Below are positions 43,073 to 52,506 of a stretch of DNA of 64,000 nucleotides, piece by piece. Position 1 is the first letter of the stretch, and every line of letters starts with the position of its first letter. The notes under the pieces are model-generated. The model was not told the origin of the DNA. It did no database searches and worked only from the letters and a program-made list of their open reading frames with translations. Source of the DNA: Nitrosomonas nitrosa (GTDB taxonomy: Bacteria; Pseudomonadota; Gammaproteobacteria; Burkholderiales; Nitrosomonadaceae). Location of the stretch: positions 1 through 64,000 of the forward strand of contig NZ_QAOO01000003.1 of the NCBI RefSeq assembly GCF_003051105.1. Reading direction: 5' to 3'. The position numbers and the translations under genes were made by a program.

Positions 43073-44449
43073 CTATTCATAGCGTCTGGAGGGGTCAAAA
43101 ATTTCATCCCGTAATGGATAGCCATGGACACGCAAACGCTCTGCAAATTTGGGGCGAATACCGGTTGCGCGAAAATGCCCCTGTACCATACCATCCGCTG
43201 CAACGCCAGTTCGCTCAAATGTATAAATTTCCTGCATAGTGATGACATCACCCTCCATGCCGGTAATTTCTTGAATACTCAATATCTTGCGTTTGCCATC
43301 AGGTAAACGGGAAGCTTGAATTACCACCGTAATGGCCGAACAGATTTGCTGACGGATTGCCTTGGCTGAAAGGTTGAGTCCGGCCATACCTACCATGTTT
43401 TCGATCCGGCTGATTGCATCGCGTGGGGTATTAGCATGTATCGTAGCCATTGATCCTTCATGGCCAGTGTTCATTGCTTGCAACATATCGACCGCTTCTG
43501 CTCCACGAACTTCACCGATGATTACTCGGTCAGGGCGCATGCGCAAACTATTCTTAACTAGAGCACGTTGCGATATTTCACCTTTACCCTCGACATTGGG
43601 AGGCCTTGTTTCCAAACGAACGACATGAGGTTGTTGCAATTGAAGTTCAGCAGCGTCTTCAATAGTGATAATCCTTTCGTCATGTGGAATGAAGCTGGAT
43701 AAGATATTAAGCAAAGTGGTCTTGCCACTGCCCGTGCCTCCGGAAATTAATATGCTGCATTTTGCCTTAACTAGCCCATTAATAATTTCGGCTACTTCAG
43801 AAGTCATCGACTTATAGCGAATCAGATCATCTACCTTGAGTGGGACGACAGCAAAGCGACGAATCGAGACGGATGCCCCATCGATTGCAAGAGGTGGGAT
43901 GATCGCATTGACACGGGAACCATCTGGCAGGCGCGCGTCGACCATGGGACTGGATTCGTCGACACGGCGGCCAACTCTTGACACGATGCGGTCAATAATT
44001 TTTCTCAAGTGATTTTCATTAGCAAAGTGAATATCGGTAAGTTCCAGTTTGCCCCGCCGTTCAACATAAACCTGGCGATGAGAATTTACCAAAATATCCG
44101 AGATAGTCGGATCTGCAAGCAGTGGTTCGAGTGGACCAAGACCCAATATTTCATGCTGAATATCCTGGATGATACGTAGGCGCTCCGTATCATTGATCGG
44201 GGTATGCTCTTCAATTAAAAGCCGCTCCACCAGGCTCTTGATTTCTGTCATTAGTCGTTCTTGCGGCAGGTTTTCCATGACTGCCAAATCCATTCGATTG
44301 AGCAATCCTTCGTGGATGCGGGATTTTAATTCATGGTATCCCGCATTGTCATGCAGTGCCTTTTGATTGTTAACTATTGCAACAGCGGCTAAATTGGAAG
44401 ATGCTTTATGAGTGATGCCTATTTCCTGAAAACGATCGCGTATTGACAT
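43073..44449 (-). CDS. tadA: Tad pilus assembly ATPase TadA/CpaF
   Basis: A 458-residue secretion ATPase of the CpaF type that powers Flp pilus assembly and retraction. Walker A GGTGSGKT is at residues 237-244, with the Asp box [12 protein letters not shown], Walker [12 protein letters not shown] and the His box [13 protein letters not shown]. The N-terminal domain ends [20 protein letters not shown]. It lies 29 bases after the tadZ gene. Confidence 0.96.
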   Translation of the reverse strand: MSIRDRFQEIGITHKASSNLAAVAIVNNQKALHDNAGYHELKSRIHEGLLNRMDLAVMENLPQERLMTEIKSLVERLLIEEHTPINDTERLRIIQDIQHEILGLGPLEPLLADPTISDILVNSHRQVYVERRGKLELTDIHFANENHLRKIIDRIVSRVGRRVDESSPMVDARLPDGSRVNAIIPPLAIDGASVSIRRFAVVPLKVDDLIRYKSMTSEVAEIINGLVKAKCSILISGGTGSGKTTLLNILSSFIPHDERIITIEDAAELQLQQPHVVRLETRPPNVEGKGEISQRALVKNSLRMRPDRVIIGEVRGAEAVDMLQAMNTGHEGSMATIHANTPRDAISRIENMVGMAGLNLSAKAIRQQICSAITVVIQASRLPDGKRKILSIQEITGMEGDVITMQEIYTFERTGVAADGMVQGHFRATGIRPKFAERLRVHGYPLRDEIFDPSRRYE

Positions 44450-44478
44450 GATAAGTGTTCCTTAATGGTGAAATAATT

Positions 44479-45648
44479 TCATGAAATCTGGAACGAAAAT
44501 AGCTTTTTAAGTAATCCGTTTTGCTCATTACCCTGAGTCAATTCACGGGTGATTTCTTGCAATGATTTCGCGACTATACTTCGACGTGCGAGCTTGATAA
44601 CAGGTATGCCTTGATTAACAGATTCAGCAACCACGCTATAGTCATTGGGGACTGTCTTGAATACGTTCAGATTCAATGTGTTGGTTACATCGGTAACAGT
44701 GATGTCATCCTTCTTACCGAAACGATTCAAAATCAAGCGGATTTTATTAGCGGGGTACCCTAATGAGTAGAACGTATCAATGACACGTTTTGCGTTCCGA
44801 ATAAACGGCAATGTTTGTTGTAGCACCGGAAAAATCAAATCAGCATGATCTAAGCACTGGATTGAAATGGCGTCGAACGAGCAACCGATATCCAGAATAA
44901 CAAAATCGTAATGTTTTTTAGCAACCTGTATCAGGGATTTAACATGCTCTGGCTTGATCTCGGCTGCCTTTTCTGGTTCCTCTGGAGCTGCCAACACATC
45001 GAAATTAGGCAATACATGGATCGAGCTGGAAGAGAGGAACGAGCCATCCAGCCGCTGGATTTGTCTCGTTACATCGGCAATGGAAGTGGTAGGGGTGCTA
45101 TCTTGTACAAATAGTGAGGCATCCCCAAGTTGCAAGTTGAAATCGATTAAGATGACGCGTTTGCTTTCTATCGCGGCTAAGGAGTAAGCAATATTGCTCG
45201 CGAGAAAAGTAGCTCCGCTGCCGCCTTTGCAAGGAATAAAAGCCAGCACTTGGCCATCATGCAATGGGGCTTTAGCCAGCGCTTTTCTCTGTCTAAAACG
45301 CTCGACAGCATCGATCAGTACATGTTGATTGAGAGGGGTAGGGACAATCTCACGTATTCCTACTCGCATAGCTTCCAGCAAAAACTCTTGAGGTTGTGGT
45401 GGACATAGCATAATGACACCCAAATCAGGAAAATGAGATGTCACAATACTCAGGATTTGTTGCTCTCCTGGATTAAGTTTTATGCCCTCCAGTAACAAGA
45501 GATCGGGATGTTCCTGCTCGATAACAGCAGGGATTTGCTGCGCACCCCCTGTTATCGCTACCATAGGGGTTGATGCACAGGCATCCGCAAGGTATTTCTG
45601 GATATCATTCAGACATTGTGGGTCTTGGGCGATCGTTGCGATTTTCAC
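44479..45648 (-). CDS. tadZ: Tad pilus localisation protein TadZ/CpaE
   Basis: A 389-residue ParA/MinD-like ATPase with an N-terminal atypical receiver. The nucleotide loop is FIPCKGGSGATFLASNIAY; the family uses a deviant Walker A of this kind. LIDFNLQLGDASLFV and DFVILDIGCSFDAISIQCLDHAD follow. CpaE/TadZ places the pilus machine at the cell pole. It is the first gene of the tadZABCD run, with 113 bases between it and the TadE-like gene. Confidence 0.9.
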   Translation of the reverse strand: MKIATIAQDPQCLNDIQKYLADACASTPMVAITGGAQQIPAVIEQEHPDLLLLEGIKLNPGEQQILSIVTSHFPDLGVIMLCPPQPQEFLLEAMRVGIREIVPTPLNQHVLIDAVERFRQRKALAKAPLHDGQVLAFIPCKGGSGATFLASNIAYSLAAIESKRVILIDFNLQLGDASLFVQDSTPTTSIADVTRQIQRLDGSFLSSSSIHVLPNFDVLAAPEEPEKAAEIKPEHVKSLIQVAKKHYDFVILDIGCSFDAISIQCLDHADLIFPVLQQTLPFIRNAKRVIDTFYSLGYPANKIRLILNRFGKKDDITVTDVTNTLNLNVFKTVPNDYSVVAESVNQGIPVIKLARRSIVAKSLQEITRELTQGNEQNGLLKKLFSFQIS

Positions 45649-45761
45649 TTGCAGAACTCCTTTGTTTTGTGGCTACCCATGTATCGTTCCATTATGAGAA
45701 TGTTCGTAGCATTGTCATGACACTGCATTAATAGCTCAATGATTAAATGGTTCATGGTCTT

Positions 45762-46232
45762 CTAACTGCAATCTGGGTTGATATTGCCTTTACCATCGTT
45801 ACTGATCATACTTTCACGGGGCAGAGTCGTGCTGAAGGGGGGCATATCAATATCCAACGGTATGAGTGGAATCAGCGTAGATACGGTTAAACCGGAAATG
45901 CTGACTGTGACGGATCTGCAGTCATCAATGGTACAACCACTCGGTAAGTAATCGACATCGATATGACTTGGCGAAAGTACACCGAGTATGCTCTGCATTT
46001 TTGTCTTAATTACGCTTGCATCCTGATCGCAGACAACAGCGAGGCGTGCGCCTAGCCGTGTTGCTTCGGTAGCGGTATTCCAGTAGAACAATACGCGGCT
46101 CATTTCGACGACACCAAATAATAGGGTGAACAGCAGCGTGGCCATCAAGGTAAACTCAACGGCAGCCGCGCCACGCTGGTGAATGTTATGGGTCGCCTGC
46201 TGTTTAAGAATGATTCTTTGCGAAGATTTCAT
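45762..46232 (-). CDS. TadE-like pseudopilin
   Basis: A 156-residue protein with RGAAAVEFTLMATLLFTLLFGVVEMSRVLFYWN, the TadE-type N-terminal helix with the GxxxVEF start that follows a prepilin-peptidase site. The rest is a periplasmic domain with two paired Cys. It overlaps the upstream gene by four bases and is probably a minor pilin (TadE or TadF). Confidence 0.88.
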   Translation of the reverse strand: MKSSQRIILKQQATHNIHQRGAAAVEFTLMATLLFTLLFGVVEMSRVLFYWNTATEATRLGARLAVVCDQDASVIKTKMQSILGVLSPSHIDVDYLPSGCTIDDCRSVTVSISGLTVSTLIPLIPLDIDMPPFSTTLPRESMISNDGKGNINPDCS

Positions 46233-46717
46233 GATTGCCTCATCGTTGCGCGAATATCACCGAATGTTAACGATTCTTCACCACTTCCAATCAATGAGAG
46301 CGGATTCAAAAAGAAATTGAAGGAATAACCCGTAATTCTGACTTCTACCAGCGTTATGGGTGTGCCTTCCTTTGTCGTGTCGTTAACGGGGTTGATTGAC
46401 ACCATGTCGGTCGTCAGGCCAGGCGCAAGCGGTTGCCCCGTACAGTCGGTATTGCCGTACACGGCAAGACATTTAGCTTCAGTCTGGGTTTTTGCATAGT
46501 CGGGCGATACTGGATTCATGTGCGACAGATGACGGACAGCATCGCGGGCCGCTTTGACAACCGTATTGTATTGATAAAGCGCGCGGCCATATTCGGCAGC
46601 CCCGAGTGCCAGTACTAACAATGGGATCATGAGAAGTGCAAGCTCAACCGCAATTGCGCCACGCATGGCATCCTGTTTGCCACCAGAGCATTTTTGTAAA
46701 GTGTGTAGTCGAGACAT
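46229..46717 (-). CDS. TadE-like pseudopilin
   Basis: About 162 residues with the same helix layout (RGAIAVELALLMIPLLVLALGAAEYGRALYQYN). ATG 46717 gives the family-like short cytoplasmic leader; the upstream frame to 46792 lies in the end of tadG. It is five bases after tadG and overlaps the next TadE-like gene, so the three minor-pilin-type genes form one block. Confidence 0.85.
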   Translation of the reverse strand: MSRLHTLQKCSGGKQDAMRGAIAVELALLMIPLLVLALGAAEYGRALYQYNTVVKAARDAVRHLSHMNPVSPDYAKTQTEAKCLAVYGNTDCTGQPLAPGLTTDMVSINPVNDTTKEGTPITLVEVRITGYSFNFFLNPLSLIGSGEESLTFGDIRATMRQS

Positions 46718-46722
46718 GTGAT

Positions 46723-48012
46723 TTACCTCACTAGCGTTGGCACCATTGGACCAATTGCATTCGGTCCCGCAGGTACACCATTCGTTGCGCAAGGGCTGTT
46801 CTGCATATTCGAGCGGCCAAGATATTCCAAATACATGCGGGTTGACCCTGTGCCGCTTCCGCCTTGCGAATTATTGATCGGGTGCAACATCATGACACAT
46901 GCCCAATCCACGACAGCTGAAGTAGTGTTGCCACCTGCAAGGGCATCGCAGTCTACGACCGCAGCGGTAGCCAACCTGCGATCTTCGCCATTCTCTTTGA
47001 GGTAGGTGCTGTCTTTAATGGTGCCCTTTACATTCAAACCGGTATCTTTATTGCCCTGGTAGGCAGCGTTGCTGCCGCGCTTGTTCAGAAAATCGGAAAA
47101 TGCATTGAATTTCGATGGCCAGTTAATTTCCGTGTAGGCGTAGCCGCTATAATCTGGACGTGCATCACTTTGATTGACATTTCCTTGATAAATACCAAAT
47201 CGGCTGTTCCAGTCATTGCCGAGTGAGGATATTACGCCAGCCTGGCCAACTTGAGAGCCGAGCGCGGGTAGATTGCATTGCCCTGGTCCTGTCAGAAGTT
47301 CTGCCAATTCGGCAGCACCGCCCGCTGGTGGCGTAAAATCCACCCACATGAAATTACCTGTCAGGTTTACGTTATCCTTATTATTTCCTCCTCCTCTAGG
47401 TGGGCCCAACACACTTTCCACCCATGTGCCGACTGGGGTGTTGGGAGGTACATCATCGATGCAGATACCGACGGGTATCGCGCATGAAGTTATCTGCGAT
47501 GGGGATAGCGTCGCAACAGCGCTGGCGACTACTGTTTGATCACCGATATCGATACCTGGAAAAAGATTGAGTATTTGGATAAACCAGTTAGCGATACCTG
47601 ACCGATTCACTTCGCAACGTGCAAATCTCAAATTGGTCGCGCCGGGCCCAGAAAAGGCGTCTTGGTAGCTGCCTGCGAGCATATCGCTGAACGTCACACT
47701 GCTGACCTTAATTTGCTCGTCCTGGAACATGACGTTATGCCGTTCTCCCGTGGTAATACCAGCGGCTTCGGCTATTACCAGTTGGTTGGTGTTGGCGCCT
47801 GTCAACTCGCGTGCGGCAGCCAGTGCGCACGCGTCCGCACTATTTTGCAGCTCGGTTTTGGCAACATAGAGCTTACCCACATCCAGTGCCAGGCCGGCAG
47901 CGCCAATCAAGCCCACCAGCGATAACGCGACGACGACAGCGACGGCTCCCGCCTCTTTTCGGGGGAGGCGCTCGTAGTGGTGACAAGATGATCTAATCGG
48001 CGATAGATTCAT
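46723..48012 (-). CDS. TadG-like pilus assembly protein
   Basis: A 429-residue protein starting with a TadE/G-type helix: EAGAVAVVVALSLVGLIGAAGLALDVGKLYVAKTELQNSADACALAAA. The large remainder is periplasmic and Gly/Asn rich. ATG 48012 has an AAAGGAG about seven bases upstream, better than the frame start at 48054. TadG anchors or tunes the pilus in the envelope. Directly upstream is the tail of a disrupted gene. Confidence 0.85.
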   Translation of the reverse strand: MNLSPIRSSCHHYERLPRKEAGAVAVVVALSLVGLIGAAGLALDVGKLYVAKTELQNSADACALAAARELTGANTNQLVIAEAAGITTGERHNVMFQDEQIKVSSVTFSDMLAGSYQDAFSGPGATNLRFARCEVNRSGIANWFIQILNLFPGIDIGDQTVVASAVATLSPSQITSCAIPVGICIDDVPPNTPVGTWVESVLGPPRGGGNNKDNVNLTGNFMWVDFTPPAGGAAELAELLTGPGQCNLPALGSQVGQAGVISSLGNDWNSRFGIYQGNVNQSDARPDYSGYAYTEINWPSKFNAFSDFLNKRGSNAAYQGNKDTGLNVKGTIKDSTYLKENGEDRRLATAAVVDCDALAGGNTTSAVVDWACVMMLHPINNSQGGSGTGSTRMYLEYLGRSNMQNSPCATNGVPAGPNAIGPMVPTLVR

Positions 48013-48057
48013 ATAGAGTTCTCCTTTCATAAAGTAGCGCTGGTCATGACACATTGC

Positions 48058-48212
48058 CTAGTTGCCGCTGCCACCTTGAGCACCACCGCCGCCTGTTCCC
48101 AAATTAAGAACGCCTCTCATTGGCGGTTGTGGATTTCTGAATGAATTACGGAAGTTGTCAAAGATCGCATCACCCGCTTGCCCATCAATACCCAGAAGTG
48201 GATCCAGTTAGT
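48058..48212 (-). pseudogene. C-terminal remnant of the gene upstream of tadG
   Basis: An open frame with no start ends in GGGGAQGGSGN and a TAG at 48058-48060. About 49 residues survive (LDPLLGIDGQAGDAIFDNF...). Its other end is the IS3 border at 48213. The sequence across the IS (after 49460) does not continue it, so the rest of the gene is gone. By position it would be a Tad secretin-side or pilus protein, but the tail alone is not enough to name it. Confidence 0.6.
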
Positions 48213-48285
48213 TGGACACTAGAGAGTCAAAGTTAAGGAGTTATTTTCTGTATGATTATTTTTATAAATAACAGGAGTACAGAAA

Positions 48286-48567
48286 ATGAGCAAGAAACGC
48301 AGAAATCATTCACCGGAGTTTAAATCAAAAGTTGCACTGGCGGCAATCAAGGGTGACAAGACGCTAACCGAGTTATCCCAGCAGTATGGCATCAACAGCA
48401 ATCTGATTGTGAAGTGGAAGAAGCAGTTGATTGAGAACAGCACTGAAGTATTTGCGTCGGGTAAGGGGTTGGCGCCGGATCGGGAGTCAGAAATTCAGTC
48501 ACTGCAAGCCAAGATTGGTCAATTGACCATGGAGAATGATTTTTTGTCCAAAGCGCTCGGTCGCTAG
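48286..48567 (+). CDS. IS3-family transposase OrfA
   Basis: A 93-residue helix-turn-helix protein: HSPEFKSKVALAAIKGDKTLTELSQQYGINSNLIVKWKKQL, followed by a leucine-zipper-like part (ESEIQSLQAKIGQLTMENDFL). A TTTTTTG at about 48540 could serve as the slippery site for a -1 shift into orfB, which makes the OrfAB transposase. Confidence 0.93.
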   Translation: MSKKRRNHSPEFKSKVALAAIKGDKTLTELSQQYGINSNLIVKWKKQLIENSTEVFASGKGLAPDRESEIQSLQAKIGQLTMENDFLSKALGR

Positions 48568-48587
48568 ATCGGGCGCGGAGGAAAGAT

Positions 48588-49412
48588 ATGGTTCAGACGG
48601 CGCATCAGCTACCAAAGGCGCGGCGTTGCAAATTGTTGGATATACCAAGATCGAGCAGTTATTATCAACCGCAACCGGTAGCTAAAGAAGACCTGTTGCT
48701 GATGCAATTGATTGACCGGATTCACATGGACAAACCTTTTCTCGGGTCACGGCGTATAGTTGATGCCCTGACAGAACAGGGGTATGAAACAGGTCGAAAA
48801 CATGTGCGACGTTTAATGCGGCTCATGGGCATACAAGCGATCCATCCTGGCCCGAAGACTTCGAAGCCGCATCCGCGACACAAGATATATCCATACCTGC
48901 TGCGTGGCCTGGAGATCAACCGGGCCAATCAGGTGTGGTGCAGCGATGTGACCTATCTGCCGATGGCATCCGGTTTTCTTTATCTGACAGTCATCATGGA
49001 TTGGTATAGCCGTAAGGTGCTGAGTTGGCGTGTGTCTAACAGCCTTGATGCCAGTTTTTGTGTTGATGCGCTTGAAGAGGCGATTTACCGTTACGGGACA
49101 CCGGGTATATTCAATACGGATCAGGGCTCACAGTATACCAGTGAGGCCTTCACCGAAGTTTTGGAGAACCACGGGATTAAGATCAGCATGGATGGCAAAG
49201 GTGCCTGGAAAGACAATGTATTTGTTGAACGCCTGTGGCGCAGTGTCAAATATGAGGAAGTTTATCTTAATGCCTATGAGTCAGCTTCTGAGGCTAAACA
49301 ATCGTTGGCAAAGTATTTTCACTTTTACAATGAAAAACGGAAGCACCAGACCTTGATGGCTACGCCAGATCAGGTTTATTATGAGTCAGTCAGGCTGCAA
49401 GGAGCAGGTTGA
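48588..49412 (+). CDS. IS3-family transposase OrfB (integrase core)
   Basis: A 274-residue integrase of the rve type. The N-terminal HTH_21-like region SRRIVDALTEQGYETGRKHVRRLMR is followed by the DDE core: VWCSDVTYLP (first Asp), FNTDQGSQYTS (second Asp) and FVERLWRSVKYEEVYL (Glu). It is intact, so the element may still move. Confidence 0.94.
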   Translation: MVQTAHQLPKARRCKLLDIPRSSSYYQPQPVAKEDLLLMQLIDRIHMDKPFLGSRRIVDALTEQGYETGRKHVRRLMRLMGIQAIHPGPKTSKPHPRHKIYPYLLRGLEINRANQVWCSDVTYLPMASGFLYLTVIMDWYSRKVLSWRVSNSLDASFCVDALEEAIYRYGTPGIFNTDQGSQYTSEAFTEVLENHGIKISMDGKGAWKDNVFVERLWRSVKYEEVYLNAYESASEAKQSLAKYFHFYNEKRKHQTLMATPDQVYYESVRLQGAG

Positions 49413-49460
49413 TATGTCGGAAAATAACTCCTTAGAAACCTGTCCAAAAAATGGGGTCCA

Positions 49461-50161
49461 CCTCTCTTCTAGGAAGTGCTTAAAAATTAGGCAGCTCACT
49501 GTCGAAAAAATGGGGTTTTCGGGCTGACACTAGTTAGATTATGCATGGTTTGCTTGATGACACTAGCGCGTCTTGGTATTTTATCCTAGGGTTGCTATTG
49601 ACTATACCCATGATCCGCCACACAACCCATGATTATTATGAATGATGAGTAATCATCTCGTATTTCTCCCCTTAGATAAGAATTTGAGAATGGGGAATGC
49701 CGCATTTTCGAAATGACGCTTTATATGGATGAGAAGCCTTTTAATAACTCAAGGTTAACTCTAAAAATCCATATTTCGTTACAATATATCATTGCTCACA
49801 AAAAATGTTTCCTTACCTATTAATCATAGGCTGCGTCAACATTTTTTGCTTGCGCCTTATCCTGTTTAAAATTCTGAATTGTTAGAGGTACCTATGAAAT
49901 TTACCTTTGTTTAACTGTACCCTTGTTAAGTATGGTACGGTTGTTTAGTCAGGCAATAATGATATTGCGTTAGAAACGCTATACGATTGATCCATTCCAG
50001 AAAAATTTGTTGGATGACCATTCGGATTTGCTTTGCCGAATGTTGGAACCAGTAGTTCATTCTCAGGGTGGCAAGTACTACTTCATTAATATCCCATGTA
50101 TCAAGCGGCTGGGAGGCCTTAGCGTGACTAAGAACAATAGTGTTTCAGTTTGGTAGAACAC
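49461..50161. other. Gene-free stretch upstream of the Tad/IS3 region
   Basis: About 700 bases with no open frame worth calling. It contains the family-2 repeat copy at 49775-49890 and a very short frame at 49894 (ATG AAA TTT ACC TTT GTT TAA) with no support. A GGGGTTTTCGGG-containing piece near 49510 resembles part of the IS3 right end and may be a second scrap of it. The missing 5' genes of the Tad locus are not here. Confidence 0.5.
49775..49890 (+). repeat. Dispersed non-coding repeat, family 2, copy 2
   Basis: Aligns with the minus strand of 34993-35117 from the ATTTCGTTAC block to CTGAATTGTTAGAGG, with two or three small gaps. Conserved blocks are GCTCA, AATGTTTCCTTA, ATAGGCTGCGTC and CCTGTT. 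In this copy AAAAAATGTT (49800-49809) is also inverted at AACATTTTTT (about 49839-49848), a stem not well kept in copy 1. Confidence 0.6.
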
Positions 50162-50203
50162 TTGGTTGCTTCTGCCTACAATGAAGCAGGCAGAAGCAAC
50201 CAA
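50162..50203. terminator. Long perfect hairpin downstream of the PEP-CTERM gene
   Basis: TTGGTTGCTTCTGCCT (50162-50177) is exactly inverted at 50188-50203, a 16-base stem with a 10-base loop. It lies 62 bases beyond the stop of the minus-strand PEP-CTERM gene. There is no T-run on the minus side, so it may protect the 3' end or act as a weak terminator. Confidence 0.5.
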
Positions 50204-50265
50204 TCTAGCGTTTTGCTACATTCTCCCATTGAAAATGGAGGCCATACAATATAGCCTATCAAAGC

Positions 50266-51006
50266 TTAACTTCTTTTCCTTCTGTTTGCCCAAAGCCCAA
50301 TTAATGCAGCACTGAACAAAGCGATAGAACCCGGTTCTGGTATTTCTGCTGGAGGAAACCTTACCTCCGTTTTTTCTCCATTAATTTGGCTGATTTTAAT
50401 AAAATCTAGGCTATCGCCAAATTTAGGAGCAAGAATTAAGTAGGGCCCAGAATAACTCGCTAGATTTTGCTGTGTATTGATAGGCACATCGTTGAAATCG
50501 AATTTGGTAAAGCCGAGACTTGCAAGGTCAGAAAATTTTTTGCTGGTGAAGTCATAGTCTGCCATCAGGCCTTCACCACCAATCCACACGCTAACATCAG
50601 AATCCCAATATCTCCAGCCAATTTCAAAACTAGTATACTCAAACGTAATAAAATCTGATGGAGACGCGTATTCAAAAACGACGAGGTCATCTCTGCCGTT
50701 ATTATCGACAGCATGGTTAGGATTGGAGTTTTCATTGCTACTATCAGGATTCTTTACTCCGAGGCCACCATCCCAAATGGTGAGCGTTGCTTTCTTAAAT
50801 GCACCTGTGCCACTATTATTATTCGTTGCATAAGCGCGTGCCTTGAGTATTTCGCCATCATTGCCCGTAAATGTGCAAGAGTTTCCTGCGCCGCTCGTAC
50901 ATGAACCCGTGCCTGAGACTGTATCCCAAGTAATTGGGCCGGCTACTGCAGAACCTATCCATCCAGAACAAAAAATGGCTATCCCTGCCACAATTATTTT
51001 TTTCAT
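50266..51006 (-). CDS. PEP-CTERM sorting-domain protein
   Basis: A 246-residue exported protein. A signal peptide (IIVAGIAIFCSGWIGSAVAG) starts it and a PEP-CTERM tail ends it: IPEPGSIALFSAALIGLW followed by ANRRKRS, the Pro-Glu-Pro motif, membrane helix and basic end. The middle is Ser/Asn/Asp rich and beta-like with a TWDTVSGTGSCTSGAGNSC opening. Such proteins are cut and sorted by exosortase EpsH/XrtA and linked to biofilm exopolysaccharide; no exosortase gene is in this window. The specific function is unknown. Confidence 0.92.
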   Translation of the reverse strand: MKKIIVAGIAIFCSGWIGSAVAGPITWDTVSGTGSCTSGAGNSCTFTGNDGEILKARAYATNNNSGTGAFKKATLTIWDGGLGVKNPDSSNENSNPNHAVDNNGRDDLVVFEYASPSDFITFEYTSFEIGWRYWDSDVSVWIGGEGLMADYDFTSKKFSDLASLGFTKFDFNDVPINTQQNLASYSGPYLILAPKFGDSLDFIKISQINGEKTEVRFPPAEIPEPGSIALFSAALIGLWANRRKRS

Positions 51007-51357
51007 TATTTCTCTCCTTGATAAAAATATTTAAGCCGTCGAATGGCTGCATATTTTATCAAGCAAAATTTGTGCCAAATTTTATATAATTAAAAAAACA
51101 ATAGGTTGTACATGAACTATAGTTGGATATTGAGACTTATGTAAAGCCAGTCGACATGTACTAAAGTACTAGAAATCCACGCTTGTGTCTCTTTCCTATC
51201 AAGGAAAAACCTGATTGCTGTCATCCCCAACTACCTATCGTTAACGTGGTTGCAACTGGCCCAATCATGAACCAGGGTCAATACGACCTGAGCGAGTATT
51301 GATATGACCGTAAGGCGTAAGGTGTCCGTTCGTGTTGGTTTAAGGCAATAGTGTCTA
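51007..51357. other. Intergenic region with probable PEP-CTERM promoter
   Basis: A 351-base gap between the regulator gene and the PEP-CTERM gene, both read on the minus strand. It is AT-rich next to the PEP-CTERM start, with GGAGAG as a likely ribosome site at 51012-51017 (minus sense). A small palindrome GTAC-TAAA-GTAC is present near 51158. I see no gene. Confidence 0.35.
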
Positions 51358-52050
51358 TTATGCAGAGATCGTGGGGTAATCGCTGTCCTGATTGATATCG
51401 AGGTGGTTGGATGAGGTAGCGGTATCCTTGACCAGTAGCGCGAGTTTGATGCGGTCTGAAATAGCGAGTTTACGGAAGATTTCAGTGAGGTGCGCTTTGA
51501 CAGTGCGCTCGGTAATGTCGAGTTGTCGCGCGATCTGCTTGTTGCTCTCGCCCTGGCCGACCAGGATGGCGATTTCATATTCGCGTTTGGTCAAATTTTC
51601 CAGCAGGCTATTGATGGCGCGTTCGATATGTTTTTTCTCCTGCATGGTCATGGCCAATTCGCTTTGCATGTATTGAACCAGTTTGCGCCGGATCCATAAT
51701 TCCCCATTCAACACCGCGGTCACCGTGCGTCTGAGCAGCTCGGGCTCGATGGTTTCTTGGCAGAATCCTTTTACCCCGGATTTAAACAAATTCCACTCGG
51801 TTTCATCGGAAATGCCGGAAGTAGAAATGATGATTCGGGTTTTTGGACTCAGTATGAGCAAATTATCGATGATTTCTCCGTCCTCTTCATCCAGCAGGTC
51901 GTGATCTAGCAGCAGAAGCGTAGGCTTTCTTCTACTCATTTCGTATTTGAGCGAACGGAGGTTGCTCAAACTGAGCACGGTTGACACGCCGGTCAAGGCT
52001 TGCGACCAAAGCGCAAGCTTTTCTTCGCATGAGCTGGCAAGTAGTATCAA
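51358..52050 (-). CDS. LuxR/NarL-type response regulator
   Basis: A 230-residue regulator. The receiver half keeps the phospho-Asp region in LLLLDHDLLDEEDG, but the usual acidic pair near the N-terminus is not evident (ILLASSCEEKL), so phosphorylation is uncertain. A linker with coiled character (MQEKKHIERAINSLLENL) is followed by a LuxR helix-turn-helix: LTKREYEIAILVGQGESNKQIARQLDITERTVKAHLTEIFRKL. No kinase gene is adjacent. It sits between two genes for exported proteins and might control either. Confidence 0.88.
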   Translation of the reverse strand: MILLASSCEEKLALWSQALTGVSTVLSLSNLRSLKYEMSRRKPTLLLLDHDLLDEEDGEIIDNLLILSPKTRIIISTSGISDETEWNLFKSGVKGFCQETIEPELLRRTVTAVLNGELWIRRKLVQYMQSELAMTMQEKKHIERAINSLLENLTKREYEIAILVGQGESNKQIARQLDITERTVKAHLTEIFRKLAISDRIKLALLVKDTATSSNHLDINQDSDYPTISA

Positions 52051-52340
52051 GATTTTTTTTCTCCTATATAACCGTGTTAGCTGAGGAAATGCATTTCTGA
52101 ATCATCGAAAACCAGACCGATGTTTCAAGCCGGATAGTGGAGCGACTTGTGCGGCGTTTCTGTAACCTCGCTGATTCAGAGAGTGTTGTCACTTATTAAC
52201 GACACATTTGTTTTGAACTTAAATATTGATTTGTGATTTCGAAGCTTCAGAGCGAGGGTGGCTTTATTAATCACACGCGGTGAGTGAGTGGATTCGTCAG
52301 AGAGATGAGCGCGGGATGGGTGAGAATGGGCTTGTAGGGA
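52051..52340. other. Gene-free region upstream of the LuxR-type regulator
   Basis: About 290 bases without a gene. It should contain the promoter of the minus-strand regulator. An AT-rich part lies near 52190-52230. I see no further clear structure. Confidence 0.3.
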
Positions 52341-52375
52341 GAAAAAGACAGGTGATGGGGGTGTTCCCCATCACC
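52341..52375 (-). terminator. Rho-independent terminator of the VCBS-like gene
   Basis: GGTGATGGGG (52351-52360) is exactly inverted at CCCCATCACC (52366-52375), with a 5-base loop. On the minus strand the stem is followed by TGTCTTTTTC, a T-run. It lies about 130 bases after the stop of the gene at 52507-53978. Confidence 0.7.
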
Positions 52376-52506
52376 GCTGCCTGATCAGGCTGCTGTGCGC
52401 CTGTTGGTACGATTTGTTTGCGAGTGCAATCAGGTGCATCCAGGTTTGCCGCTTACTCCAAGCATCATTCGCTGGGTGCGGCTAGCCTGAACGATTGGGT
52501 GTTCCG

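Larger units (their letters stand above)
48213..49460 (+). mobile_element. IS3-family insertion sequence
   Basis: About 1248 bases. The ends both start TGGAC on their own strand and share TAAGGAGTTATTTTC further in (48233-48247 and the inverse near 49420-49434). It holds orfA and orfB in different frames, the standard IS3 layout. No matching target duplication is seen (AGT before, CCT after), which suggests that recombination or a deletion followed insertion. Confidence 0.85.
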
